The translations under genes were made by a program, and so were the position numbers. Below are positions 1 through 8,838 of a DNA stretch of 64,000 nt, piece after piece. The notes beneath the pieces are model-generated. The model worked only from the letters and a program-made list of their open reading frames with translations. It had not been told where the DNA came from and ran no database searches. The DNA is from Rhodanobacter sp. (GTDB taxonomy: Bacteria > Pseudomonadota > Gammaproteobacteria > Xanthomonadales > Rhodanobacteraceae), in assembly GCA_004298505.1 (NCBI GenBank), contig SCRO01000034.1, positions 62,001-126,000 on the forward strand, in the 5' to 3' direction. Positions within the stretch are counted from its first letter, which is position 1, and every line of letters starts with the position of its first letter.

Positions 1-681
1 CTGGCACGGCGGGTGCGCGCGCTCGGCGGTACGCCCGTGCTGCTGCCCGGCCTGGCACTGCGCGGGCCGCACGATGTCGCGGCGGCGCGAGCCGCCCTGC
101 GCGATGCTCTGGCCGACCCATTGGTGATTTTCACCAGCCCCGCCGCCGTGCGCCATGCGGCAGCACTCGCACCGCTGCATACCCGGGCCATCGTGCTGGC
201 GGTTGGGCGCGGAACGGCAAGTGCCTTGCGTCGTCACGGCGTACAGGAACCGCTGGTGCCCGGGCAGCAGGACAGCGAGGGTTTGCTCGGTCTCCCGCTC
301 CTGCAGGACCTGCGCAATCGCCGCGTCGCCCTGGTCGGTGCGCCCGGAGGTCGCGGCGTGCTGCGCGGTCAACTCGCGGCGCGCGGTGCCTGCGTGCGCG
401 ACGTGCAGGTATATCGGCGCGTACCGCCACGACTCGACCGACGCCATGTGGCGGCGTTGCTGGCCTTGCCCGGTTCGGCGCAGGTGTTGCTGTCGAGCAA
501 CGAGGCCCTGCAAAACCTGCGCAGGCTGCTGCCGCTGCCGGCACTGGAACGGCTGCTGGCGGCCACTGCCGTGGTGAGCAGCGAGCGCCTGGCTGCAGCC
601 GCCCGCGGCGCCGGCTTCACGCAGATCGAACGGGCATGCTCGGCACTGGCCGACGACTTGCTGGCTGCCGCAGCGCGTTGA
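1..681 (+). CDS. hemD: Uroporphyrinogen-III synthase, 5' end cut by window
   Basis: HemD closes hydroxymethylbilane and inverts ring D to give uroporphyrinogen III, a cytosolic step of haem and sirohaem synthesis. The frame is open from base 1, so the true start lies upstream; an in-frame GTG at 13 is only an internal codon. About 226 residues are visible of the usual 250 or so. Family landmarks are FTSPAAVR, VGAPGGRG, LLSSNEAL and the C-terminal SERLAAAARGAGF signature. hemX follows 62 bases downstream, the usual hemD-hemX-hemY order of gammaproteobacteria. The family is well supported; only the N-terminus is unknown. Confidence 0.93.
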   Translation: MARRVRALGGTPVLLPGLALRGPHDVAAARAALRDALADPLVIFTSPAAVRHAAALAPLHTRAIVLAVGRGTASALRRHGVQEPLVPGQQDSEGLLGLPLLQDLRNRRVALVGAPGGRGVLRGQLAARGACVRDVQVYRRVPPRLDRRHVAALLALPGSAQVLLSSNEALQNLRRLLPLPALERLLAATAVVSSERLAAAARGAGFTQIERACSALADDLLAAAAR

Positions 682-743
682 GCCCCGGGGTCTTCACGCG
701 CAGGCGCTACGAGCGCGGGCGCATGGCCTGCTAGCATGCGCCT

Positions 744-1913
744 ATGAGCCATCCAGACCAGCCGGTTGATCCGCCGAAAACGTCAGACGCACCCCAGGGT
801 GCGCGCCCCGACCCCGTGGTGGTCGTTCGTTCGCCGTCCCGTCCGGCGCCGTCCGCCGCCACCCCGCGACCGCGCGGTGGTGGCAGCCTGGCGCTGGCTT
901 TGCTGCTGTCGCTGCTGGCGCTGGCTGCGGCCGGCTATGTGGCTTGGCAACAATGGCAATTGCAGCGCGGCAGTGCGGCGTACAGTCAGGGCGTGACCAC
1001 CCTGCAACAGCGCGTGGACACCCTGGAAACCAGATTGGGAGGCCTCAGCGACCAGCGCGCCAGTCTCGATCAGCGGGTGGACGATGCTGCGGCGGTCAAT
1101 CGCTCGCTGCGCGAGGAGCTGCTCGGCCAGGCCGAGCGCACGCGCAATCTGGAAGACGCCGTGGCAAAGCTGGCCGAAAAGAGCCTGTCCGGGCACGCTG
1201 CGATGCTGCTGGACGAAACCGACTCGCTGCTGCGCATGGGCGAGGAGCGTTACCTGCTGTTCCATGACGTGCGGGCGGCGGCAGCTGCGTACGCGCTCGC
1301 CGACCAGACGCTTGCTGCGGTCAACGACGGCGCGTTCAGCGGAGTGCGTCAGAGTATCCAGGCCGAGCGCGAAGCGCTGCTGAAAAGCCAGCCGGTTGAC
1401 CAGGCCAGCGCGCTGCAACAGCTGCAGGCGCTGCGCGGTGCGATGGACAGCCTGCCGCTGAAACCGCTCGACGTTGCTGCGGCCGGGCCGGCCACCGACG
1501 CGTGGTCACGCATTCGCCGCGCGCTGGCCAGCGTGGTCACCGTGCAGCGTGACCACGGTGCGCCACTGGCGGTAGCCAATGCGCGCTTCGCCGGTGAGCT
1601 GGCGGCGCTGGATCTGGCGCAGGCGCAAGCTGCTTTGCTGGCGTACGACAGTGAAGGCTACGCTGCGGCGCTCAAGCGCGTGGATGCGAGCCTGGCCAGC
1701 CAGTTCGATGATAACGCCGTCACCGTGAAACAGGCGCGCGAGACAGTGAAACAGCTCGAAAGCCAGCGGCCGGCGAACGCACCGGTACAACTGGGCGCCG
1801 CGTTGACCGAGCTGCGCAACCTGCGCGCCGTGCACGCGCTTGCCCCGGCACCTGCCGGCTCGACCGCGGCTCCCACCAGCACGACTCCGCGCAAGGGTGG
1901 GGCCCGGTCATGA
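744..1913 (+). CDS. hemX: HemX family membrane protein
   Basis: 389-residue protein of the HemX family, often annotated as a uroporphyrinogen-III C-methyltransferase but without the SUMT catalytic domain; its real role is poorly known. Residues 1-45 are proline-rich and cytoplasmic. A single membrane helix (about 48-68, LALALLLSLLALAAAGYV) is followed by a predicted coiled coil (about 75-150) and a helical periplasmic body. The last bases ATGA overlap the start of hemY, so the two are translationally coupled. A proline/alanine/threonine-rich tail ends the protein. The family call rests on architecture and position between hemD and hemY. Confidence 0.9.
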   Translation: MSHPDQPVDPPKTSDAPQGARPDPVVVVRSPSRPAPSAATPRPRGGGSLALALLLSLLALAAAGYVAWQQWQLQRGSAAYSQGVTTLQQRVDTLETRLGGLSDQRASLDQRVDDAAAVNRSLREELLGQAERTRNLEDAVAKLAEKSLSGHAAMLLDETDSLLRMGEERYLLFHDVRAAAAAYALADQTLAAVNDGAFSGVRQSIQAEREALLKSQPVDQASALQQLQALRGAMDSLPLKPLDVAAAGPATDAWSRIRRALASVVTVQRDHGAPLAVANARFAGELAALDLAQAQAALLAYDSEGYAAALKRVDASLASQFDDNAVTVKQARETVKQLESQRPANAPVQLGAALTELRNLRAVHALAPAPAGSTAAPTSTTPRKGGARS

Positions 1914-3166
1914 GGCTGTGGCGTTGGGTGCTGTTGCTGGTGGTCGTGGCGGCGCTGGCCGCCTTCGGCTGGCACTGGGTGGCGGAAGACCCGGGCTATG
2001 TGTTACTGCGCATGCGTGGCTGGCGGGTGGAGACCACGGTTGTCGCGGCCATCGTGATCCTGCTGCTGACGTGGGCCTTGCTCAGCCTGCTCTGGCGCTC
2101 GCTGCGCTGGCCGTTCGGGGCATTCTCGCGGCGGCATCGGCGACTCAGCCAGCAGCGTCTGGGCGAAGGCCTGGTGGCCCTGATCGAAGGTCGTCACGGC
2201 GATGCCGAACGCGACCTCAATCGTGCGGCGCGGCTGGCCAGCCTGCGCGGCCCGGCCTTGCTTGCTTGCGCCGAAGCGGCGTCGCGGCGCGGCGAATATG
2301 GCCGCGCGCTGGAATCGCTGGACCAGGCCGCGCAGGCCGCGCCGCAGGCCGCGCGCGTGCTGCGCGCGCGATTGTTGCGGCGCGAAGGCAAGCCGGCCGC
2401 GGCGCTGGCCCTGCTGGCACCCGAATCGGACAAGGGTACGCTCACCCCCGGCGGCTGGCGCGAGCTGGCCCTGGCGGCGCTGGAGAGTGGCGACCTGCGC
2501 CGTGCACGCGCTGCACTCGAACCGTTGCACAAGAGCGGTGCGCTGGGTGGCCGCGCTTACGCGACGCTGGAGGCGCAGGTGCTGGCCGCAACCCTCCACG
2601 CCGCCCCGGATGGCGCCGCGCTGAACACGCTGTGGTCGCGGCTGCCCAAGGTGCAGCGCCGCGTCCCTGCGGTGATCGATGCCTATGCCCGGCGCGCGTC
2701 GGCGTTCGGTCTGGTGCTGCCGGCGATGGATGAAGTGGAGTCCGCGCTGCGCCGCGAGTGGTCACCACGGCTGATCGAAACCTATGGCACGCTGGTGGGC
2801 GACGATGTCGAGGCACGCCTGCGCCGTGCCGAAGGCTGGCTTGATGCGCATCCCAACGATGCCAGCCTGCTGCTCACCTTGGGTCGCATGTGTGTGCGCC
2901 TGAAGTTGTGGGGCAAGGCCCATCAATACCTGCAGCGCTCGCTGGCGCTGGCGCCCAGTCCGACCGCATGGGAAGTGCTCGGCGATGCATTCGCCGGGCC
3001 GGGCGACGCGGCGCAGGCGCAGCGCTGCTATCGCAACGCGCTGGCGTTCGGCCGCGGGGAAGCGGTCACGCCACTGGTACAGCGCACCCCGCCAGGGCAA
3101 CCCGATACGCAACCCATTGCGATCGAGGCTCGCGACGTGCACGGAGTGCCGCGCCTGCGCGAGTGA
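1910..3166 (+). CDS. hemY: HemY family TPR membrane protein
   Basis: 418-residue HemY protein of the hemDXY cluster. It is distinct from the Bacillus protoporphyrinogen oxidase that bears the same name. Two N-terminal membrane helices (about residues 4-22 and 40-62) form the HemY_N region. The rest is a chain of TPR-like helical hairpins, for example around residues 90-200 and 310-390. The start ATG overlaps the hemX stop by four bases. The protein is thought to assist late haem synthesis as an inner-membrane scaffold, but no catalytic function is established. No T-rich terminator follows it. Confidence 0.9.
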   Translation: MRLWRWVLLLVVVAALAAFGWHWVAEDPGYVLLRMRGWRVETTVVAAIVILLLTWALLSLLWRSLRWPFGAFSRRHRRLSQQRLGEGLVALIEGRHGDAERDLNRAARLASLRGPALLACAEAASRRGEYGRALESLDQAAQAAPQAARVLRARLLRREGKPAAALALLAPESDKGTLTPGGWRELALAALESGDLRRARAALEPLHKSGALGGRAYATLEAQVLAATLHAAPDGAALNTLWSRLPKVQRRVPAVIDAYARRASAFGLVLPAMDEVESALRREWSPRLIETYGTLVGDDVEARLRRAEGWLDAHPNDASLLLTLGRMCVRLKLWGKAHQYLQRSLALAPSPTAWEVLGDAFAGPGDAAQAQRCYRNALAFGRGEAVTPLVQRTPPGQPDTQPIAIEARDVHGVPRLRE

Positions 3167-3204
3167 ACATCGGTTCGACGGCGAGTCATCCGCGTCGATG
3201 CAGC

Positions 3205-3220
3205 AGGTGGATCTCCACCT
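3205..3220. other. Short inverted repeat between hemY and the nitrite reductase gene
   Basis: AGGTGGA-TC-TCCACCT is a perfect 7-bp inverted repeat with a 2-base centre, in the 266-base gap between hemY and the nitrite reductase gene. It has no T-run, so it is not an obvious terminator. It could be a regulator binding site, but it lies about 210 bases before the start codon. The rest of 3167-3432 shows no convincing promoter and no FNR/DNR-type TTGAT-N4-ATCAA box. Confidence 0.3.
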
Positions 3221-3432
3221 CTGGCGCGGGCGTGGATGCAGCGGATGGCTGCACCTCTGCGTTGTGCTGCAAGAGGCCTTGCCAGCAAGGTCTGTCGTGA
3301 CAGCAACCCTGCAGGTTGCCTGGGTGTTTTTCACACGACTGCGACGTTATGTCGCCACCCGGTCCCGCGATCCAGGCCTAAACTAGCGACGACGATCCGG
3401 GCCGACCCGGGTCCAGAACCCAAGGATTACTG

Positions 3433-5451
3433 ATGTCACCAAACCAGCTTGACGCCCCGGCCTCACCGGCCTGGCCGGCGATAGCGGCTGCTGCCCTGCG
3501 GGTCGCCTTTGGCGTCATCTGGGCGATGGGCGCGGCACTCACATGGGCGCCCGATTTCGCCGTCCACTATGTCGGCTACCTGCACAACGCCGCGCAAGGG
3601 CAGCCCGCCTGGCTCGCCGGCTGGTTCGCGCTGTGGATCGGGCTGGTCACGCCGCACGCCATGCTGTTCACCTGGCTTACCCGCATCGTTGAAACCACCA
3701 TCGCGCTGGCCCTGCTCACGGGCTTCGCGCGCAAGACCTTGTACGTGGTCGGCGCCCTGTTCAGCCTGCTGGTGTGGAGTACCGCCGAGGGTTTTGGCGG
3801 CCCCTACACCGTGGGTGCGAACAACATGGGCACCGCGATCAGCTATGTGCTGATTTTCGTGGCGCTCATCGCGATCAACGTCCGTGGCGGTCGCAGTCCA
3901 TACAGCCTCGATTATTTCATCGAGAAACGCTGGCCACGCTGGCGGCGTGTTGCCGAGTGGGGCGGCGAGGAGGCGTTCGCACAGGAGCCGCGGCGGTTGC
4001 CACTGAGTGTGCAGATCCCGGCGATGCTCGGTGTCGTGGTGCTGGTGATCTTGTTGATCGGTGGCCTGCACAGCACGTTGAACGTCAAGTCGCCTTCGCC
4101 CGCCGCCGCGGCCGCCGCCGTCTCGCCACTCTCGCTGGTGTCCAATACGCCGACCACCAAGCCGCGTGACGCGCGCCTGCCGCCACTGATCGGCACGGGC
4201 AAAAGCGTCGATGTCCACCTCGTGGTTACGGACGACAACATTGCCATCGCCCATGGCGTCAGCTATCAGGCGTGGACGTACAATGGCACGGTGCCGGGCC
4301 CGATCATTCATGTACGGCAGGGGCAGACAGTGAATGTGACCCTCACCAACCATGGGCATATGGGGCACTCCATCGACTTCCATGCAGCCCAGACCGAGCC
4401 CAATCTGAATTACATAGATATCAAGCCCGGCAAGTCGTTGACGTTTTCTTTCGTGGCGAGTGTGCCCGGCGCATTCATCTACCATTGCGAGACGCAGCCC
4501 ATCTTGCTGCACGTTGCCAACGGCATGTATGGCGTGCTCGTCGTGGATCCGGTCAAGCCACTGCCGCCTGCCGCCGAGAGTTTCGTGATCGAGCAGAGCG
4601 AGTGGTACACGCAGCAGGTCTCCGGCCAACTGATGGGCCCCAACTACGAGAAGATGCTCGAGGAACGCCCCGACGAGGTGGTCTTCAATGGGGTCGCCTT
4701 CCAGTACCGCGATCATCCGCTGGTGGTTACCGCGGGCAAGCGTGTACGGATCTATTTCGTCGATGCCGGTCCGAGTCTGTGGACGTCGTTCCACGTGATC
4801 GGTTCCATGTTTGACAAGGTCTATCCTGACGGGGATCCCGCGCATGCACTCACTGACGTGTCCACCTACACCGTCGGCCCGGGTGCCGGTGCCATATTTG
4901 ACCTGGTGATTCCGCAGCCGGGCAAATATGCCTTCGTCGACCACGACATGGCGCACCTGATGGTAGGCGCGGTGGGTGTGTTTGACGTTCGCGCGGAGGG
5001 TGCCGCGTCGACCGCGGCGCTTGTATCCGCGCCACCCACGCCGCCGCCGCCGGCCGCGACGGACATGGTTGCCGCCTCTGCTGCACTGGGTCCGTACCAT
5101 GTCGATGCCGTCAAGGGTGCCACCCTGTACGGCGCCAACTGCGCGGCGTGCCACCAACTGACGGGCATGGGCATCGCTGGAGCGTTTCCACCACTGAAGG
5201 GCGATGCGGTGGTGCTGGATGCCGACCCCACCACGCAGATCGACACCGTGTTGAATGGGTTGCATGGCAAGAACGTCGGCGGCACGACCTACGCGACGCC
5301 GATGCCGCCGTTCGCCAGCGTGCTGAACGATGCCGAGATCGCGGACATCATCAATCACGAGCGCTCTTCCTGGGGCAACCAGAGCAAACAGGTTTCAGCC
5401 GATGAAGTGAAAGCCAGGCGGGTGGCCGGTGCTGCCACAGCCAAACCGTAG
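3433..5451 (+). CDS. nirK: Membrane-anchored copper nitrite reductase fused to cytochrome c
   Basis: 672-residue three-part protein. Residues about 1-165 hold four membrane helices in a DoxX-like arrangement, with a fifth helix at about 193-212 leading to the periplasm. Two cupredoxin domains of the AniA/NirK type follow (about 250-520). Type 1 copper ligands are H312, C352, H360 and M365; type 2 ligands are H317, H351 and H504; the catalytic Asp and His correspond to D315 and H454, so the active site is complete. The C-terminal domain (about 560-650) has the haem motif CAACH (C570, C573, H574) and likely axial Met624. It should reduce nitrite to nitric oxide in the periplasm, with electrons entering through its own haem. 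No other denitrification gene is adjacent. Start ATG follows ACTG without a strong Shine-Dalgarno. Confidence 0.88.
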   Translation: MSPNQLDAPASPAWPAIAAAALRVAFGVIWAMGAALTWAPDFAVHYVGYLHNAAQGQPAWLAGWFALWIGLVTPHAMLFTWLTRIVETTIALALLTGFARKTLYVVGALFSLLVWSTAEGFGGPYTVGANNMGTAISYVLIFVALIAINVRGGRSPYSLDYFIEKRWPRWRRVAEWGGEEAFAQEPRRLPLSVQIPAMLGVVVLVILLIGGLHSTLNVKSPSPAAAAAAVSPLSLVSNTPTTKPRDARLPPLIGTGKSVDVHLVVTDDNIAIAHGVSYQAWTYNGTVPGPIIHVRQGQTVNVTLTNHGHMGHSIDFHAAQTEPNLNYIDIKPGKSLTFSFVASVPGAFIYHCETQPILLHVANGMYGVLVVDPVKPLPPAAESFVIEQSEWYTQQVSGQLMGPNYEKMLEERPDEVVFNGVAFQYRDHPLVVTAGKRVRIYFVDAGPSLWTSFHVIGSMFDKVYPDGDPAHALTDVSTYTVGPGAGAIFDLVIPQPGKYAFVDHDMAHLMVGAVGVFDVRAEGAASTAALVSAPPTPPPPAATDMVAASAALGPYHVDAVKGATLYGANCAACHQLTGMGIAGAFPPLKGDAVVLDADPTTQIDTVLNGLHGKNVGGTTYATPMPPFASVLNDAEIADIINHERSSWGNQSKQVSADEVKARRVAGAATAKP

Positions 5452-5473
5452 GCGCTTGCGGATCGAACGCTGG

Positions 5474-5502
5474 TGAAAAAAAGGCACTCGTGCCCTTTTT
5501 TC
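5474..5502. terminator. Bidirectional terminator after the nitrite reductase gene
   Basis: A-rich left arm, GGCA-CTCG-TGCC core and T-rich right arm form a hairpin with one mismatch. It can terminate the nitrite reductase transcript on the plus strand and the convergent membrane-protein gene on the minus strand. Confidence 0.8.
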
Positions 5503-5578
5503 ATGAGTGGAACCAAGGCCCCGCCGGGATAGTGCGGGTTGCTATCCAAGACGGCGGGGAGCAACGGCGGCGAGTCGA

Positions 5579-5932
5579 TCAATGCGCTGAAATCGCCCAG
5601 GTCATGTAGCTGGCGCTGATCGCGGTCAAGCTCAGTGCCAGCAGGAAAATGATGTCGGCAAGTCGCTCGAACCGATAGTTGCGAGACTTCCGGCGCGTGC
5701 GCAGGGCCCAGTAGGAAAGCAGACAGGAGGTCAGGTAGAGCAGGGCGTTGAGCGCCAGCATGTCGTCGGAGACCCGGTCCGGCTGGCGCGGCGAGATGAC
5801 GACTCGGATGATCCCGATTACCGTCAGGCAGACGCCTACCATGGCGGCCGAGACGGTGAAGATGTGCACGCAGATGTTGTCGTCGAGCCGGTTGTGTTCT
5901 TGCTGGCGCGGGTCGCTGAGGCGGGCATTCAT
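5579..5932 (-). CDS. Small membrane protein of unknown function
   Basis: I do not recognise a family. Starting at the ATG at 5932 the product is 117 residues, with an N-terminal charged segment (MNARLSDPRQQEHNRLDDN), then hydrophobic helices at roughly residues 23-45, 60-77 and 92-112. The frame stays open upstream to an ATG at 6010 (143 residues), but the extra 26 residues look unstructured; neither start has a clear Shine-Dalgarno. It converges on the nitrite reductase gene across a shared terminator and lies downstream of uvrD on the same strand. The 5933-6123 gap before uvrD holds nothing else recognisable. Confidence 0.6.
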   Translation of the reverse strand: MNARLSDPRQQEHNRLDDNICVHIFTVSAAMVGVCLTVIGIIRVVISPRQPDRVSDDMLALNALLYLTSCLLSYWALRTRRKSRNYRFERLADIIFLLALSLTAISASYMTWAISAH

Positions 5933-6123
5933 TGAGTTGCTTCGCAGGGTACGGTCACTTGGCTGGGAAAGCGCGAACGGCGCCAGAGTTTCGGCGCAAG
6001 GTCCCGGCATTCATGTCGCAGTCGTGGAAATCACAGACTCTTGCGGAATTGGTGCCCGACTGCGTTGCAGCATGCCGAGCGAGCGACCGTCATCGAGAGC
6101 CACCGCGACGTGGCAAGCCGGGC

Positions 6124-8397
6124 CTACAACGCGGTCAGGTTCGCGTACGCCGCCACCAGCCACTTGCTGCCGACACCCTCGAAGTTCACCTGCAGTCGCG
6201 TGTGTGCACCGCTGCCCTCGGCGCCGAGCACCACGCCTTCGCCAAACTTGGGGTGGCTGACGCGCTGGCCAAGTTTCACCGGCAGGGATTCTTCCAGTGA
6301 TGGAGAAACCTCGTGCGGCCGGCCGGCATACATGGGCCGGGTGACGTGCACGCACGGGCGTACTTCGTCGATCAGCTCGGCCGGTATCTCGCCAAGGAAG
6401 CGTGACGGGCGCGCCAGCATTTCGGTGCCATGCATGCGGCGTGATTCGGCGTGGCAGACAATGAGACGTTCACGCGCACGGGTGATACCGACGTAGGCGA
6501 GTCGGCGTTCTTCCTCCAGTCGGCCCGCGTCGTCGACCGAGCGCTGGCTGGGGAACAGGCCCTCTTCCATGCCGACCAGGAACACCACCGGGAACTCCAG
6601 TCCCTTGGCCGAGTGCAGGGTCATCAGCTGCACGCAGTCGTCGCCTTCCTCGCCCTGGCTCTCGCCTGCTTCCAGCGCGGCGTTGGAGAGGAACGCGTTG
6701 AGCTCGCTCAGCCCGGCATCGATATCTTCCTGGCTGCGTTCGAAACGACTGGCCACGTTGACCAGCTCATCCAGGTTCTCCACCCGCGTCTCGGCATTGC
6801 CGCGACTGTCCTTTTCGTAGAAATCGCGCAGGCCGGTGTGGGTGATGGCGTGGTCGATCTGTTCGGCGAGGGTGAGGACGGGATTCGAGATTCGAGATTC
6901 GAGATTCGGAGGAGCGTCGGCAACCGGCGCCGTCGCGGCTTCCGTTTTTGCCAATCCCGAATCGGCAATCCCCAATCCCGTGAATGCCAGCGCCAGCGTG
7001 TCAATCAGCGCCAGGAACACCTTCACCGCATTCTTCGCACGGCCAGCCAGGTCGCTGCTGGTGAGCTCTGCCAGTGCCGCTTCCCACATCGAGGTGTCGT
7101 CGAGCCGCGCGCGGCGACGCAACACGTCCAAGGTGCGCTCGCCGATGCCGCGCGGCGGGGTGTTCACGGCGCGCTCAAAGGCGGCGTCGTCGTGGCGGTT
7201 TGCGGTAAGGCGCAGGTAGGCCAGTGCGTCTTTCACCTCGGCGCGCTCGAAGAAGCGCTGGCCGCCGTAGACGCGGTAGCCGATCCGGCGCTGGACCAGT
7301 TGCTCCTCGAAGTTGCGCGACTGCGCGTTGGAGCGGTACAGGATCGCGCAGTCGCGGGCGTTGCCGTGTTCGTCGATGTACTCACGGATGCGTTCGATCA
7401 CAAAACGCGCCTCGTCCTGCTCGTTGTAGGCGGCGTACAGCGCGATGCGTTCGCCGTCGTCGCCTGCCGTCCACAGCTCCTTGCCGAGGCGGCTGCCGTT
7501 GCGCCGGATCACCTGGTTGGCAGCTTTCAGGATGGTCGAGGTAGAGCGGTAGTTCTGTTCCAGCTTGATCGTTTTTGCGCCGGGGAAATCACGCAAGAAC
7601 TGTTGCACGTTCTCCACCTTGGCGCCGCGCCAGCCGTAGATCGCCTGATCGTCGTCGCCGACCACGAATACTTGCCCGGTGCTGCCGGCCAGCACGCGAA
7701 TCCAGGCGTACTGCAGCGTGTTCGTGTCCTGGAATTCGTCGACCAGCAGATAACGCCAGCGCTGCTGGTAGTGCTCCAGCACGGCCGGGTTCTTCAGCCA
7801 CAGCTCGTGCGCGCGCAGCAGCAGTTCAGCGAAGTCGACCAGGCCGGCGCGGCGGCACGCGTCTTCGTAGGCCTGGTAGATGGTGGCGAAGGTATGCGTG
7901 ACCGGGTGGTCGCGATGTTCGATGCCGTCCGGGCGCTTGCCCTCGTCCTTCCACTGGTTGATCTGCCAACAGGCCTGGCGCGGCGGAAATTTCGCATCAT
8001 CCAGGCCCAACCCGGCGACCACGCGCTTGACCAGGCGCAACTGGTCGTCGGAGTCCAGGATCTGGAAGGTCTCGGTCAGCCCGGCCTCGCGCCAGTGCCG
8101 GCGCAGCAGGCGATGGGCGATGCCGTGGAAGGTGCCGACGGTCAGACCCTGGGTGTCGCCAGGGATCAGCGTAGCCAGTCGCGCGCGCATCTCGCCGGCG
8201 GCCTTGTTGGTGAAGGTGACGGCGAGTATCGCCCAGGGCGGTACGCGCTCAGCCTGGGTCAGCCAACCGATGCGGTGGGTGAGCACGCGGGTCTTGCCGG
8301 AACCGGCGCCGGCCAGTACCAGGTAGTGGCCAGGCGGGGCGCAGACCGCTTCGCGCTGGGCGGCATTGAGCGGGTCGATCAGGTACGAGACATCCAT
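6124..8397 (-). CDS. uvrD: DNA helicase II UvrD
   Basis: 757-residue SF1A 3'-5' helicase for nucleotide excision and mismatch repair. It has the Q-motif (Q14), Walker A GAGSGKT (30-36), the Walker B/DEFQDTN motif, ADDDQAIYGWRGA, and motif VI LAYVGITRARERL. The C-terminal tail VSHPKFGEGVVLG...WLVAAYANL is the UvrD rather than the Rep type. An inserted segment at about residues 472-506 (GLGIADSGLAKTE...NLESRISNP) is encoded by a heptad-repeat element (6880-6984) and should form a surface loop in domain 2B. The usual UvrD length is about 720-730, in line with such an insertion. The protein otherwise looks intact. Confidence 0.96.
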   Translation of the reverse strand: MDVSYLIDPLNAAQREAVCAPPGHYLVLAGAGSGKTRVLTHRIGWLTQAERVPPWAILAVTFTNKAAGEMRARLATLIPGDTQGLTVGTFHGIAHRLLRRHWREAGLTETFQILDSDDQLRLVKRVVAGLGLDDAKFPPRQACWQINQWKDEGKRPDGIEHRDHPVTHTFATIYQAYEDACRRAGLVDFAELLLRAHELWLKNPAVLEHYQQRWRYLLVDEFQDTNTLQYAWIRVLAGSTGQVFVVGDDDQAIYGWRGAKVENVQQFLRDFPGAKTIKLEQNYRSTSTILKAANQVIRRNGSRLGKELWTAGDDGERIALYAAYNEQDEARFVIERIREYIDEHGNARDCAILYRSNAQSRNFEEQLVQRRIGYRVYGGQRFFERAEVKDALAYLRLTANRHDDAAFERAVNTPPRGIGERTLDVLRRRARLDDTSMWEAALAELTSSDLAGRAKNAVKVFLALIDTLALAFTGLGIADSGLAKTEAATAPVADAPPNLESRISNPVLTLAEQIDHAITHTGLRDFYEKDSRGNAETRVENLDELVNVASRFERSQEDIDAGLSELNAFLSNAALEAGESQGEEGDDCVQLMTLHSAKGLEFPVVFLVGMEEGLFPSQRSVDDAGRLEEERRLAYVGITRARERLIVCHAESRRMHGTEMLARPSRFLGEIPAELIDEVRPCVHVTRPMYAGRPHEVSPSLEESLPVKLGQRVSHPKFGEGVVLGAEGSGAHTRLQVNFEGVGSKWLVAAYANLTAL
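6880..6984. repeat. Heptad-repeat element inside uvrD
   Basis: Two arms made of 7-base units face each other inside the uvrD reading frame. Left arm 6880-6910 reads GGGATTC then GAGATTC three times. The right arm (about 6951-6984), read on the minus strand, gives GGGATTG, GGGATTG, CCGATTC, GGGATTG. About 40 bases separate them. The element is a multiple of three overall and leaves the frame open. It belongs to the same family as copies at 10967, 18895, 42915 and 45613. Confidence 0.8.
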
Positions 8398-8441
8398 CCC
8401 GGCGATTGTAGCGGGAGCGAGTCAGGCGGGCTGGCCACAAA

Positions 8442-8468
8442 GGAAAACCGCCGTGAGCGGCGGTTTCC
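8442..8468 (-). terminator. Hairpin terminator after the 72-residue membrane protein gene
   Basis: ACCGCC-loop-GGCGGT hairpin with flanking A/T tracts. Read on the minus strand it ends in TTTTCC just downstream of the stop at 8488 and before uvrD. Confidence 0.65.
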
Positions 8469-8487
8469 GGATTTGTGCGGTGCTTGC

Positions 8488-8706
8488 TCAGTGTTTGCGC
8501 GTGAAGCCACCGATTGCCAGCAGCGCCCCGACCACGATGCTGGCGATGCCGATCCATTGCGGAACGCCCTTGTCATGGGTGGCGGTGATCTTGGCCGAGC
8601 CGATCTGTACCAGGGTGTCGGTGCCTTGGTAGAAGGCGTGGCCTGCCACGATCCAGATGCCGGCTACCAGCAAGATGATGCCGATGATGATCAGTCCTGC
8701 ACGCAT
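8488..8706 (-). CDS. Small two-helix membrane protein (DUF3185-like)
   Basis: 72-residue protein with two membrane helices (about 3-22, GLIIIGIILLVAGIWIVAG, and 49-66, WIGIASIVVGALLAIGGF) joined by a short polar loop. Size and layout resemble the DUF3185 family common next to housekeeping genes in gammaproteobacteria; function unknown. Start ATG at 8706. It lies between the polA-linked sRNA and uvrD on the same strand and has its own hairpin terminator. The family name is tentative. Confidence 0.65.
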   Translation of the reverse strand: MRAGLIIIGIILLVAGIWIVAGHAFYQGTDTLVQIGSAKITATHDKGVPQWIGIASIVVGALLAIGGFTRKH

Positions 8707-8838
8707 GGTTTAGCCCTTGATGGATGTGCTGCGAGTATGGCCTGCGCCGGTGTGCACAAAATGTACAGGCCGGCCGGGGACGGGGCTGGATGAGGCAGCG
8801 GCATGAGAGCGAGTGCGCGCCAGCACCGCAATCGGATC

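Noticed and set aside
3167..3432. FNR/DNR or NsrR box upstream of the nitrite reductase gene
   Set aside because: No TTGAT-N4-ATCAA or NsrR-like palindrome was found in the gap; only a short unrelated inverted repeat.
3463..5358. Long antisense open frame (631 codons) opposite the nitrite reductase gene
   Set aside because: High GC leaves antisense frames open; it lacks domain signatures and the plus-strand product has every expected motif. The same applies to long antisense frames over uvrD, groEL, spoT, recG, mrcA and pilQ.
6880..6910. Short tandem units considered as a CRISPR-like array
   Set aside because: Units are 7 bases with no spacers, no cas genes, and they lie in a coding frame.
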